A DNA stretch of 64,000 nt from Limonium bicolor (Eukaryota; Streptophyta; Magnoliopsida; Caryophyllales; Plumbaginaceae). Under the pieces are notes generated by a model. It did no database searches. It was not told the origin of the DNA and worked only from the letters and a program-made list of their open reading frames with translations. Both the position numbers and the translations under genes were made by a program. Location of the stretch: the NCBI GenBank assembly GCA_023374045.1, contig CM041782.1:248959882-249023881 (forward strand), given 5' to 3'. This document shows, one piece after another, positions 12,042 through 22,674 of this stretch (the stretch's first letter is position 1; each line of letters begins with the position of its first letter).

Positions 12042-12069
12042 TGGTATCAGAGCGTAGTTACGCTCCGAT
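12042..12069 (+). other. Primer-binding site and PBS hairpin of Gypsy A
   Basis: TGGTATCAGAGCG at 12042-12054 matches the initiator tRNA-Met PBS. ATCAGAGCG (12046-12054) pairs with CGCTCCGAT (12061-12069) across a 6-base loop, with one G-T-type mismatch; in B, C and D the arms are perfect. Confidence 0.88.
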
Positions 12070-12262
12070 GACCTAGAATTACCGAGCATAGGGATTACCG
12101 AGCTAGGATTTCAACCGTCTTAAGACGGATACTTAAAAACCTAACTAGGAACTACCGTTGTTAACAACAGATACCCTTGACGTTCTTACCAATGATACCT
12201 TGCTTAAATTCAAGACCCCTTGGTCACATGTACGAAGCCTAATGTAAATGTTAACTGTTCAG

Positions 12263-13732
12263 ATGTCAGGACGAGGCCGAGGCCGAACTAGAGGTGAGAC
12301 CTCAGATGGGCCAGGTGCGTAGACGATAGCAGAGATCGTGACCCTCACGGTAGCACAGATGCTACCTCAAGTAATCACGGCCATGCAAAAAACCCAACAA
12401 AACCAACAGAACCGAATGGGACCAATCCCGCCCCCTCCACCCAGAGAAGCAAACTGGGTAAAAGTTGTAGCGGAACTCCGACCTCCCTGCTTTAGAGGCA
12501 AGAGTGATCCGGCTAAGCTAGAGGCCTATATCTTCGAGATGGAGACGACATTTGAAACCCTTGAAGCTCCTACTGGAGTTCGAGTTAGAGTAGCGGCTTA
12601 CTACCTAAAGGATGCAGCCATGGATTGGTGGAAATTGATCAAGAACGAGCATGTCGATGACCCCACCTTCGACTAGGAATCCTTCACAGCCCTCCTTCGA
12701 TCCAAATACTACCCTGAACACGTCAAAACAAGAAAAAGACTTGAGCTTGATGCTTTGAGAATGACAGAGAAGATGTCTGTCGATGAGTACTACCATACCT
12801 TCACCTCTCTTCTATGTCTACTACCCGACCTTGGGTACACCGGCCAGGTGTTGGTCGATCGCTTCTATGGCGGTCTGAGCCATCGCCTTCGGTACGGCAT
12901 GGGCTACACCAGATTTACCTCCCTTCAGGTAAACTTTGGTTTAAACCCTTAGTACTATTGTAAATCCTTAAATCTTTACCTTACCTTCTTTCTAAATAAG
13001 AATCCCGGCTAACACCTGAAACTTTAGGAGTGTTATCACGTGGCATCTCACGTTGAGATCACTTGCCAACTAAGGGATGAAGAAACCGCGCTTAAACGCA
13101 AGGCCAACAACAAGAATACTAGTGGCGAGGAGAAGAACCAAGGTAAGAGCTGGAAAAAGAAGAAGGGGAAGTTCTTTCAACAAACCCAAAAGAACTTCCC
13201 AAGTGAGAGCAGTGCCCAGGAGAAGGGCAAACCAGTTGAGCTTCTTCAACTTGGTTCTTTTGCACTGGTGGCTGCGAAGCCACTGAGATCACACCCACCT
13301 AAGGGTAAACTTCAATTCCTACTTCGTATTTGTATAAGTATCATAATTAGTATTCCCGCACCATTGTGCTAACCCTCTAAGCCTTAGGTTCTGGCTCCGG
13401 TTTCACCAAGAACTACTCAGACGGCCGCACATATGTGTGCAGAAAGTGCAACCAAGACCCTCCCGGCCTAGATTGCTATGGGAGAGAAATCCGGTGCTAC
13501 AACTGTTAGAAGCCCGGACACCGAGCCAACATGTGCCTAGAGATTGCCAAGCCCAAAAGGAACTTCCAAAGCTACAAGCAGAGGGAAGGCAAGGAGGTTG
13601 CATCTGGTGATGCACCAGCCCAGCAGGCCCCGCAGGGACAGGGATCCCGAGGTCCTCAGAAGGGCGCACCCCAGAGGCATCCTACCTTGCATATCATTGA
13701 CCGAGATGGGACCGGTTCTAAGTCCGGCCTAG
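12263..13732 (+). pseudogene. gag: Gypsy A gag, split by two introns, with stops
   Basis: Gag forms the particle shell around the element RNA. Exon 1 (12263-12928) opens with a Gly/Arg-rich tail (MSGRGRGRTRG) and has the retrotransposon gag core (DAAMDWW; later DEYYHTF). It carries TAG stops at 12320 and 12674. An intron with GT at 12929 and AG at 13027 leads to a Lys-rich exon 2 (13028-13314). A second intron (13315-13387) leads to exon 3 (13388-13732), which has a CRKC pair and a CCHC zinc knuckle (CYNC...GHRANMC) broken by TAG at 13507. Exon junctions are in frame (phase 0, then phase 1). The same introns occur in D and C, which is why I call them introns and not random gaps. Exon 3 ends in phase 1 and can join either 13887 or 14768. 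Confidence 0.75.
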
Positions 13733-13886
13733 GTAAATAACTAAACCTTAAATCCTTGAGAAGCATGACTAAGTATTGGAGTATCTATTTGAATGAATGC
13801 ATGAGTGAATGAATTGGAGTATGTAATGAGCATGAAATAAAGTAGTTGAAACGAGTACTCACCGTAGATAAAATTTATAACCATAG

Positions 13887-14626
13887 GAAGCTTTAGTATC
13901 TGCTATCCGATACCTTCGAAACCAAATCAAGAAGAGATCGACATCACCAATCACTACTACACCAACGAGCAGTGTCAGGTCATCCGACGAGGTATGATTT
14001 TATTAAAGGAATACCTGACACCCGAAGCACAAATTGTAATTATTCGACGATGCAACGAACTAGGAACGGGTCCAGGAGGATTTTATACACCCGAATTCCC
14101 CGGTGGAGCGAAGATGAAGCTGAAGATGATATGCTTGGGAAAGGTCTGGAATCCTTATACCAAGACATACCAAGAGACACGAATACAAGACGGAGCGACG
14201 CCAACGACAATACCCCCAGAATTTCTTACACTTGTTACACAAGCAGTAGAACTTGCACAACAATGTGAAAATGATCCGATCCCCGCAATTGAAGCGGACC
14301 TTTGTATCGTTAACTTCTATGAGAAAGAAGAACGACTTGGGTTACGCCAAGACAAGAACGAGACAACAGAATCTCTTGAACAAGGAGTGCCCGTAGTGTC
14401 TCGGTCCATTGGTGACGACGCCGTATTTATGTATAGCGAGCAGAAGAGTGTGGACCGCGCAGAGAAATTGGTATTGAGATCAGGAGATGTCCTAATCATG
14501 GGTGGAGAATCTAGGATGCTGTATTACGGGATCAACAAGATCAAGTTGAATACGGTACCACCGGCAATAATAAATGCCACACACATGAAACCAGGACGCC
14601 TGAACCTTACCTTTAGGAAGTATTAA
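13887..14626 (+). pseudogene. AlkB-like Fe(II)/2-oxoglutarate dioxygenase exon of Gypsy A
   Basis: AlkB proteins use Fe(II) and 2-oxoglutarate to remove methyl groups from nucleic acid bases. After the acceptor at 13885-13886 the frame starts GSFSICYP, then RGMILLKEYL, GGFYTP, KMKLKMICLGKVWNP, CIVNFY, a jelly-roll core and GRLNLTFRKY before TAA at 14624-14626. This order matches plant ALKBH1-like proteins. The frame is open throughout, but the iron site is altered: the HxD histidine is Arg (LRQDKNE, codon 14345) and the distal His is Tyr (MLYYGI). Both C-terminal Arg residues of the RxxxxxR motif (RLNLTFR) remain. So this copy reads through but is probably inactive. It sits between gag and protease, where Tekay/Del elements normally have no gene. 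An upstream ATG at 13994 would give a 210-residue form lacking the first segment. Confidence 0.88.
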
Positions 14627-14695
14627 ATTTATAGTATCATGTAATATATTAGTAACGTGTATTAGAGACACGGTATGTATAATGGTTGGTTTATC

Positions 14696-14701
14696 AATAA
14701 A
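14696..14701 (+). terminator. Polyadenylation signal after the AlkB exon of A
   Basis: AATAAA followed by GAG, 70 bp after the AlkB stop and 67 bp before the protease exon. D has AATAAAGAG in the same place (61700-61705), and C has AATAAGAG on its minus strand near 48680. Its conservation suggests that a short Gag-AlkB transcript could end here. Confidence 0.5.
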
Positions 14702-14767
14702 GAGCAGTGTTGATTCAAATTCCACTTGTGTCCACCATCATTACTTATCAACTTGTGACTTCAATAG

Positions 14768-15339
14768 GTTGTGGACTCGGTACCGAAGGTAACCTGAGTA
14801 TCCTCACCGAAGCACAAGCTGGTAAAAGCGGCACCATCTTAACGGGAACCTTCCTAGTGAACGGCATTGAAGCCTCAGTGTTATTCGACTTCGGCGCCTC
14901 TCACACCTTCGTATCACCATATTTCGTGAAGAGGTTGGGGCTAGATACGGATGATCTACCGAATTTCCTAGTTACTCTCCCATCGAAGGAGCGAATACGA
15001 TGTACCAAATACTACAAATCAGCCACGATCGAAATCAAAGGCGAATCGTTTCCCATCTCCTTCATCGAGTTTAATGGGTTGGGATTCGATGTAATAGGCG
15101 GAATGAACTGGTTGGAGCGGCACAAGGGACGAATCCTCTGCGCCGAGCATCGATTGCTGCTCAAGAGTCCTTCTGGGGTTACTGTATCTTACCGCCAAAG
15201 ACCGAGAGAGCCTTCGACCACGGTCATTTCCGCTATGGCTATGTACGGGGAGCTTAGGAAGGGCAAAAAGTGTATCGTGTTATGTACAAGACCTAGGAGC
15301 GATCCAGGAGTTCAACCCCGATGTACCCATTGTATCTGA
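14768..15339 (+). pseudogene. Gypsy A protease exon (start of pol)
   Basis: Begins after a tcaatag acceptor in phase 1, the same phase as the AlkB exon. It contains GTFLVNGIEASVLFDFGASHTF, an aspartic protease active-site region in which the usual D-S/T-G is D-F-G, so catalysis is doubtful. It continues into the linker before RT ([22 protein letters not shown]) and ends early at a stop near 15337 because of a frame change. Family: retropepsin of Ty3/Gypsy elements, which cuts the polyprotein. Confidence 0.8.
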
Positions 15340-16190
15340 ATTCCTTGACGTGTTCCCTAAGGAGCTGCCCGGCATGCCACCTCAGAGAGCAGTAGAGTTT
15401 GAGATTGACCTCTTGCTAGGTACTGGTCCCATTGCTAGGGCACCGTACCGCATGGCGCCTGCAGAAATGGCAGAGTTAAAAGAGTAGTTACGTGACCTAC
15501 TGGACAAAGGGTTCATACGCTAGAGTGTATCACCTGGGGAGCACCGGTCCTCTTCGTGAAGAAGAAGGACGGTAGCCTCTCACTTTGTATTGACTACCGC
15601 GAGCTGAATGCGGTTATAGTCAAGAATAAATACCCATTGCCACTCACGACCTATTCGACCAGCTGAAAGGAGCATCAGTCTTCTCCAAGATCGACCTCCG
15701 TTCTGGGTATCATCAGATTGCTATTAGAGAGCAAGACATAGAGAAAACGGCATTCTGTACCAGATATGGCCACTACGAATTCACAGTCATGTCATTCGGT
15801 TTGTCAAACGCACCAGCAAAGTTCATGGACCTTATGAATTGACTATTCAGTGAGCAGCTGGACACTTCAGTTGTAGTATTTATTGATGACATCCTTGTAT
15901 ACTCCAAATCAGTAGAAGAACATGAAATTCAATTGAGGAAAGTACTTGAGACACTGCGCGAGAACCAGCTGTATGCGAAGTTCTTCAAATGCGAGTTCTG
16001 GCTAGATCGGGTATCATTCCTTGGTCATGTCATCTCGAGCGCAGGCATTTCAGTTGACCCTTCAAAGATAGAAGCTGTACGATCATGGCCTAGATCCAAG
16101 ACTATTACCGACATTAGGAGCTTTCTTGGTCTAGCCGGTTACTACCGGAGATTTGTAAAGGACTTCTCAAAAGTCGCTAAGCCCCCATGA
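15340..16190 (+). pseudogene. Gypsy A reverse transcriptase, with stops and frameshifts
   Basis: Fragments of the RT palm and fingers are readable across several frames: [31 protein letters not shown] then TAG near 15485, a short deletion near 15520 ([14 protein letters not shown] region), [26 protein letters not shown] then TGA, and the catalytic box [12 protein letters not shown] (about 15873-15908). The last part (15933-16190) has the conserved SFLGHVIS and [17 protein letters not shown] blocks. The copy is clearly non-functional. Confidence 0.85.
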
Positions 16191-16827
16191 CTACACTGAT
16201 GAAGAAAGATGCACCGTTTGTATGGACAGACGAGTGCAAAGTATCATTTTAGAGCCTAAAAGACTCATTGACCTCGGTGCCGATTCTCACACTTCCAAAG
16301 GGCACAGAGGGATTTGAGGTATATTGCGATGCATCAGGAAAGGGAATGGGATGCGTACTCATGCAGCATGGCAAGGTTGTAGCGTATGCCTCCCGCCAGC
16401 TGAAAAGCATGAGGAAAATTACCCGACACATGACTTAGAGCTATGAGCCATTGTCTTCGCCTTGAAGATATGGCGACACTATCCCTATGGGGTAAGCATC
16501 ACCATCTACTCCGACCACAAGAGCTTACAGTATGTATATACACAGAAAGAGTTGAATTTAAGACAGAGAAGGTGGATGGAGTTCCTCTCAGACTACGACA
16601 TCAACCTGCAGTATAAGGAAGGGAAGGCAAATGTTGTAGCCGACGCCCTGAGCCGTCGAGCACACTCGCTCCATTCGCTACTCGCTTCTTCTAGCATGGT
16701 TGACGAGGTGCGAGACGCTCAGTTGAGCGACCCTTACCTGACCGAAATCAGACAGAAGATCACATATGGTACATTTGAAAGGAAGAAATATGATTTTAAG
16801 TTGCATGAAGATGGTCTATTCGGCTGA
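16191..16827 (+). pseudogene. Gypsy A RNase H domain, broken
   Basis: Readable blocks are [31 protein letters not shown], a frame change near 16400, then [41 protein letters not shown] and [15 protein letters not shown]. This is the Ty3/Gypsy RNase H that removes the RNA template after copying. It follows RT and leads to the integrase zinc region. It ends at a stop at about 16825. Confidence 0.85.
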
Positions 16828-16839
16828 ATGGCAGGCTAT

Positions 16840-18132
16840 GCGTCCCCCAAAGCAATGCTGAGCTAAGGGATCGCATCCTACGAGAGTCACACAGTTCTAC
16901 ATTGTCAGTTCACCCAGGAGCCTCCAAAATGTACAAAGACATGAAGAGGTACTTCTGGTGGTCAGGAATGAAATCAGATGTGATAGAGTATGTATTGAGA
17001 TGCTTAACATGCCAGAAAGTAAAGTTTGAACATCGTAGACCGGGCGGAATGGTACAATCGATGCCAGTTCTGGAGTGGAAATTTCACGATATCTCCATGG
17101 ATTTTATTGTAGGACTCCCACCTACTGTGGGAGGACTCGTCATGATCTGGGTTGTAGTCGATCGCCTCACCAAGGTTGCTAGATTCATACCGATGAAGGA
17201 CACCTGGAAGGTAGTGAAGCTCGCAGAGCTATTCGACAGGGAGATTATCAGACACCACGGAGTCCCGAAGACCATTGTATCTGGCCGCGACACCAGATTT
17301 CTTTCGAGATACTAGAGAGCTACACGGGAAGCGTTGGGTACAGAATTGAAGCTGAGCACCACCTTCCATCCACAGACCGACGGTCAGACAGAAAGGACCA
17401 TCTAGACACTGGAGGACATGCTTAGGGCATGTGCCTTAGATTTTCAAGGGAGTTGGTTAGATAAGCTTCATTTTATCGAGTTTTTGTACAACAATAGCTA
17501 TCACGCTTTGATTAAGATGTCGCCTTTCCAAGCCCTATATGGTAGACCTTGCCGTACACCCTTGTGTTGGGATGAGTCAAGAGAAGCGGTCATCATAGGA
17601 CCGGAGTATTTAGAACAAGTCCAAGCGGAAGTGCAACAAATCCGAGCCAATATGAAGGCAGCCCAAGATAGACATAAATCCTATGCGGATGTGAGACGAC
17701 GCGACCTTGAGTTTGTCGTGGGCGACCAAGTGTTCTTGCGCGTTTCACCTATGAAGGGCGTATTCCGTTTTGGTCAGAAGGGCAAGCTGAGCCCAAAGTT
17801 TGAAGGGTCGTACACCATCACTGAGAGAGTTGGATATGTAGCCTATAGGTTAGCTTTACCTGAGGACTTGGGGCGTGTCCATGATGTCTTTCATGTGTCA
17901 CAACTCAAGAAGTGCATTTGATCTTTCTCATGTCCTAGAGCCTGAGAGACTATCCATTGAGCCGACCATGAGATATGTCGAAACCCCGGTGAGAATCCTT
18001 GATAGGAAGACCGGAGACACTCGCCATAAGTCTATACGAATGGTGAAGGTCCTATGGTCAAACCATGATGTCGAAGAAAAGACATGGGAGTTAGAAGACA
18101 CCATGAAGGTGAAGTACCCACAGTTATCATAG
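16840..18132 (+). pseudogene. Gypsy A integrase with C-terminal chromodomain-like segment
   Basis: Contains the zinc-binding [17 protein letters not shown]...CLTC block, the catalytic core with ISMDF, SGRDTRF (in place of SDRDxRF) and TDGQTER followed by a TAG, and the GPY/F-type region (FQALYGRPCRTPLCW, GKLSPKFEGSYTI). A frame change near 17920 leads to 17925-18132, which has HVLEPE and a tail MVKVLWSNHDVEEKTWELE. Such a tail is the chromodomain-like end of Tekay/Del elements, which is thought to guide insertion to heterochromatin. Stops near 17313 and 17401 and the frame change make it non-functional. Confidence 0.85.
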
Positions 18133-18606
18133 ACTAGATAGTCTAGTATTTAGTAGATACGGGTACGGGGCGTACCCCTTTTAAGGGGGGTAGAGCCTTT
18201 TTGCTTTTGCATTGCTTCAAGTTAGCATTGCATAGAGTGTGTATTGTAGTATATTTTGATGGCACATGTAGTGCAGAGTGTATTTGGTAGTGTATTTGGT
18301 ATGTGTATGTATGTATGTGTAATGTGTAATGTATGGATGTGTATGTACAATGTATGGTGTATCGGTGTAATGTGTATTGTGAATTGCAGTTGTGTATTGT
18401 GTAATGTGGATATGATGAGTATGGAAATGTGATTGTGTATGTGAATTGTGTATGGGCTTGAATTGTGTATGCTTGTAATGTAGAGAAAGTAAACACCTCA
18501 TATGTGTAGTAAGACACATTAGGGCAATTGGTTTGCCAAATGAGTAGAATTATTGATCTATTAACCTTGAGCAACTTTGAGGGCAACGTTCCTTAGGGGG
18601 GTAGAT
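18133..18606 (+). other. Gypsy A 3' untranslated segment with two polypurine tracts
   Basis: After the pol stop there is a GGGTACG...CGTACCC stem and a polypurine-like TTAAGGGGGGTAGAGCC at 18181-18197. About 390 bp of low-complexity GT/TGTA-rich sequence follows (gtgtatgtatgtatgtg). The actual plus-strand primer site, TTAGGGGGGTAGA at 18593-18605, directly precedes the 3' LTR at 18607. Element C has the same pair of tracts. Open frames on the minus strand come from the simple repeats. Confidence 0.75.
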
Positions 18607-19798
18607 TGAAATACCCCGTAATTAAAAATAGTGATTAATTAGGCTAATGAGTAATTTAGAAGCTTAATTATGTCTAAATAATCATGAGGGAACAAATCCC
18701 GAAGAAAACAGATCCTTAAAACGGATTAAAAGCACTAACGAACCTTAAAGCGCGTTTTTCGAGGAAACCGAGAAAACGTGACTTTAAGCGGGTCAAATAG
18801 ACTCGTAATAATTTTGGTCAACTAAATAGCCATTAATAAACATTAGTGAAGGTCTAGGACCAATAAAATCAACAAAATGAGAAAATAGTAAAAACTGTCA
18901 AAAACGGGAAGTTGTGGGGTAAAAACATAAATAACCCAAACTTGTGTGTCCACTATTGAAAATAAAAATGTAAAATCAGTTTGTGTGTGTGGGTGCAGCC
19001 GATTTCACTTCCCTCTCCCACACTCTCTTATTCTCTTCTTATATGTAAAAGACAAAACAAATAAAAGCAAAAAGCAACTTACTTTATGACTCTCTCTCCT
19101 ATCCCTCACAAACCCCACGTACTGCACCTCTTCTTTCTCTACTTTCTTCTTCCTTCTTCACTAAAGCTATGGTGATTTGAAGAACCCACTCATAGCAGCT
19201 CACTTGCATCCAATCTTTGAAACCCTAAATCACCTCAAATGCTACAAAAATATATACCGTTGAATTCATCTTGCTTTGGAGATCGTTCTACACCCTTCAA
19301 AAATCAAAAACCTTCAACTTCAATTTTGAGGGTATAATCGTTTTGGAGTCTAAGGAGCACCATTTGAAGCTCCATCTTCTTCTTCATGTTCTAAGGTAAG
19401 AAAAAGACCAAAGCTCTCTTCTTTTCCATTTTTCCTTGCAAAAACCAAAACTCACGTGAACACCATTGTTCCCCATCCAGCCGTTTTTGGTGTTCCACCT
19501 TGAGAGCTGAAGCATTGTCATTTTCTACTCAAAAACTCCATTAGAAGCTCAAGGTAAGACTTCCTAAGAGTTTTAAATGAATTCTCATAAGTTAGGGTTT
19601 AAAACCTGTGTTAGAAATTTACTAGTTTTGTGTGTGTGTGGGTATGCCTTGTTACATGGTGTAGCTTGGCTAAATAAAATCAAGAAAACAAAGAAGGAAA
19701 GAGGAGTTGTAAAGGAGAAGGAGAGAAAGGAAAAGAAACAAGAACTCAAGGTAATGAAATGTCTCTGTACAGTTTTGATGTTTGTGTATGTATAAGTG

Positions 19799-19972
19799 CA
19801 GGGGCGGAGCCAGAAATATAAGTTGAGGGGGTCAAAGACAGAATTATAAAAAATTAGGGGGTGTTTTTACTAAATTTTTCTAAAAAAAAATTTTTTTACA
19901 CTACAAATTATGTAATTTAACAAAGTTAGGGGGTGTTTTGCTCCCTCCAGGCAAAGCCTGCCTCCGCCACTG
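19799..19972. mobile_element. hAT-type MITE in the 3' LTR of A
   Basis: 174 bp with imperfect inverted ends CAGGGGCGGAGCCAG and (right, reverse complement) CAGTGGCGGAGGCAG. It is flanked by the 8-bp duplication tataagtg (19791-19798 and 19973-19980). The empty site is visible in the 5' LTR at about 9440-9454. The 8-bp duplication and CAG ends fit non-autonomous hAT elements. Confidence 0.92.
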
Positions 19973-20654
19973 TATAAGTGCATTGCTTTAGCAATGGTTT
20001 AAAACCACCATAGCAGTAGGAAAGGAATGGGTATATTAATGTGAATGGTATTTGTAGTTTGAAGCTTTTGAAAACAAGAAAATAATATGCTAAGTGTAAA
20101 TGTTAAGTGTGCAGTAGGTGTTAGAATTTTGTGTGGGAATAGTGTGTATATTGAGCAGGTTGTGAGCTATGTTGAGTGTGCAAAATTATGTGGTGAGAAC
20201 ACTTAGAAATGTAAGGAACCTATGCAAAAATTTGGTTAGAAATTAGAGACTTGGTTGTTGTTAGAAGAGAAAGAAACAGAGAGGTTTGCAGAGAAGAAAA
20301 GAATGAGATTTTCACATGTTTTGTAACAGGAGGAAGAGATGTAGATGAGTAGAGTTAGAAATGGTGTAATGGGAGGTTTTGAACTAAGTTATGCTAGGTT
20401 GAGAGTCATTTAGCTATTGAGAAGAAGAAGGGAAAAATATGTTACATTGGTTGAAGAAGAAAACTGCAACAAAGGGAAAAATTTAGTAGTAAAAATATGT
20501 AAGTTGACAGACAAAGTTATAGGTTAGATTAGGGTAGTTTAAAATGCTTAATCAATGCCAAAACATGCTATATTATATGTAGGAATATTAGGGAAGAGAT
20601 TGGTAGAAGTTTGGAGTTGAAACTAGTTCAAAAACACATTTATTTTACAAATCT

Positions 20655-20925
20655 GTAGGTGGTCCGAGTCTGTAAACCGGTACAGATACCCGGACCATAC
20701 AGAAAAGGCGACAGATTGTTATATCAATGGAGTGGTCTGGGTTTACAAACTAGGACACTAACCCGGACCACCCCTAAATCATACCCGTGAGTTATACAAA
20801 GCATGTGGTTCGGGTTGTAAAGGAGTAAACAAACCCGGACCATACAAAAAACATACCCGAGACTTATACAAGGTGGTGGTTCGGGTTTGTAAACCCGGAC
20901 AGTAACCCGAACCACCTTAATTTTT
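20655..20925. repeat. Hairpin array, second copy in the 3' LTR of A
   Basis: The four GGTCCGGGT/ACCCGGACC units of the 5' LTR are repeated here with changes in some arms (ggtccgagt, ggtctgggt, ggttcgggt). One late unit keeps pairing after changes on both sides (ggttcgggtt / aacccgaacc). Confidence 0.85.
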
Positions 20926-22085
20926 GTACAAAACCTATTTTAAAGCTAATCTAAGGTAGGGTAATGAAGGGTAATGATAGTATAAGATAATTAAGACATG
21001 ATTAATGATGTTTAAAGGTCATTAAGGCCATAAAAAAGCTTAGAAAATAATTGTAAGTAAATAACCTAAGTACATGTATTTGAATAACAATTAAATAGTA
21101 AGTATAAACCAGGAAATATTAGGGAAATAAATAGTGAGGTTAAGTATGAATAATTAACCACCCAATTGTATGTATATGATAGGACTTGAATTGTGAACAC
21201 CGGAGGAAAGTCGGTTACAAGTACAACGGTGAACGGTATGAACTTCTCATGCCCCGTATGCTACCTTGGTTACTCTGATTTGTGTGTTGTGTGCTAATTG
21301 ATCACCAAATAAGATAAATGAATGAATCGGAATTATTATGCTTACTTGTGAATACATGATGTTGTTCCTTGTTTGGATATTTTCTTAAATAATAGTTTGT
21401 ATAATTCATGAAATGTATGGATGAATATGAGTGTGTGTATGCATGATATTTTGTTTTGTGACCAAATGTTATTGTGATTGGACTTCTAGCTGATTCCTAA
21501 CAAGCTAACCAATCTAACTTAATAAATTGGTAATTAAATTGGAATGAGTAGAAGTCCGATATAGTTTTGGCCACGCGTGAGGAGGCGGAGTCACAAGAGG
21601 TTGGCTCCAATTCCTGGCTCTTAACTGGTCCACGGCCCAAACCCCTTAAATGGGTAGCATCCTGGATTGGTGAGCCGAGTAAAAACCGGTGGTGGGACTG
21701 TGTAGTCCCTGCCCGGAGGTCATACCGACTTAACATGAGTAAAAGTAAGTAAGTAAGAATGAGTAAACAAGTATGGTAAAGTAAGTAAAGCAAGAGAAAG
21801 TATTGTGTAATGAGTAAAAGAGTAATAAGCATCCGATTAACCCGGATGTGTAATTTGGCTAACCCTTGTGAAGGTAAGTGTTGTGTATGCTATTGTAATG
21901 CTATTTGACTTATGTATTGTATTGTATATGATTGTATGTTGTATGTAAAGCATGTATGTATGAAAATTGAACCGCATGTACAGTCGACCTTAAATAGTCG
22001 GCGTACCCTAGTTAGCACGCGGTATATGCGAAGTTTATATGCAGCTTTTTGCTGAGCCCCTTGGGGTGATGTTTTTATATGTACA

Positions 22086-22585
22086 NNNNNNNNNNNNNNN
22101 NNNNNNNNNNNNNNNNNNNNNNNNNNNNNNNNNNNNNNNNNNNNNNNNNNNNNNNNNNNNNNNNNNNNNNNNNNNNNNNNNNNNNNNNNNNNNNNNNNNN
22201 NNNNNNNNNNNNNNNNNNNNNNNNNNNNNNNNNNNNNNNNNNNNNNNNNNNNNNNNNNNNNNNNNNNNNNNNNNNNNNNNNNNNNNNNNNNNNNNNNNNN
22301 NNNNNNNNNNNNNNNNNNNNNNNNNNNNNNNNNNNNNNNNNNNNNNNNNNNNNNNNNNNNNNNNNNNNNNNNNNNNNNNNNNNNNNNNNNNNNNNNNNNN
22401 NNNNNNNNNNNNNNNNNNNNNNNNNNNNNNNNNNNNNNNNNNNNNNNNNNNNNNNNNNNNNNNNNNNNNNNNNNNNNNNNNNNNNNNNNNNNNNNNNNNN
22501 NNNNNNNNNNNNNNNNNNNNNNNNNNNNNNNNNNNNNNNNNNNNNNNNNNNNNNNNNNNNNNNNNNNNNNNNNNNNNNNNNNNNN
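22086..22585. other. Assembly gap of exactly 500 N
   Basis: The gap lies in the 3' LTR of A between 'gtaca' and 'ggtcctcgag'. The 5' LTR reads 'gtacaagccctcgag' at the equivalent place, so no bases are missing by alignment. The gap is probably a fixed-size placeholder or hides an unassembled insertion. Frames reported across it are meaningless. Confidence 0.98.
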
Positions 22586-22674
22586 GGTCCTCGAGGCGGG
22601 TGAAGACTATGAAGAGCTTAAGTTGATTTCTTTTTGTCTGTAATTAATGAATTGTGAAAGGTGTACTATGTTGT

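Noticed and set aside
18143..18586. 147-codon minus-strand frame after Gypsy A pol
   Set aside because: It is low-complexity GT-rich sequence read backwards; no counterpart is seen in C.
22039..22626. Frames across the N run
   Set aside because: They exist only because N codons do not stop a frame.
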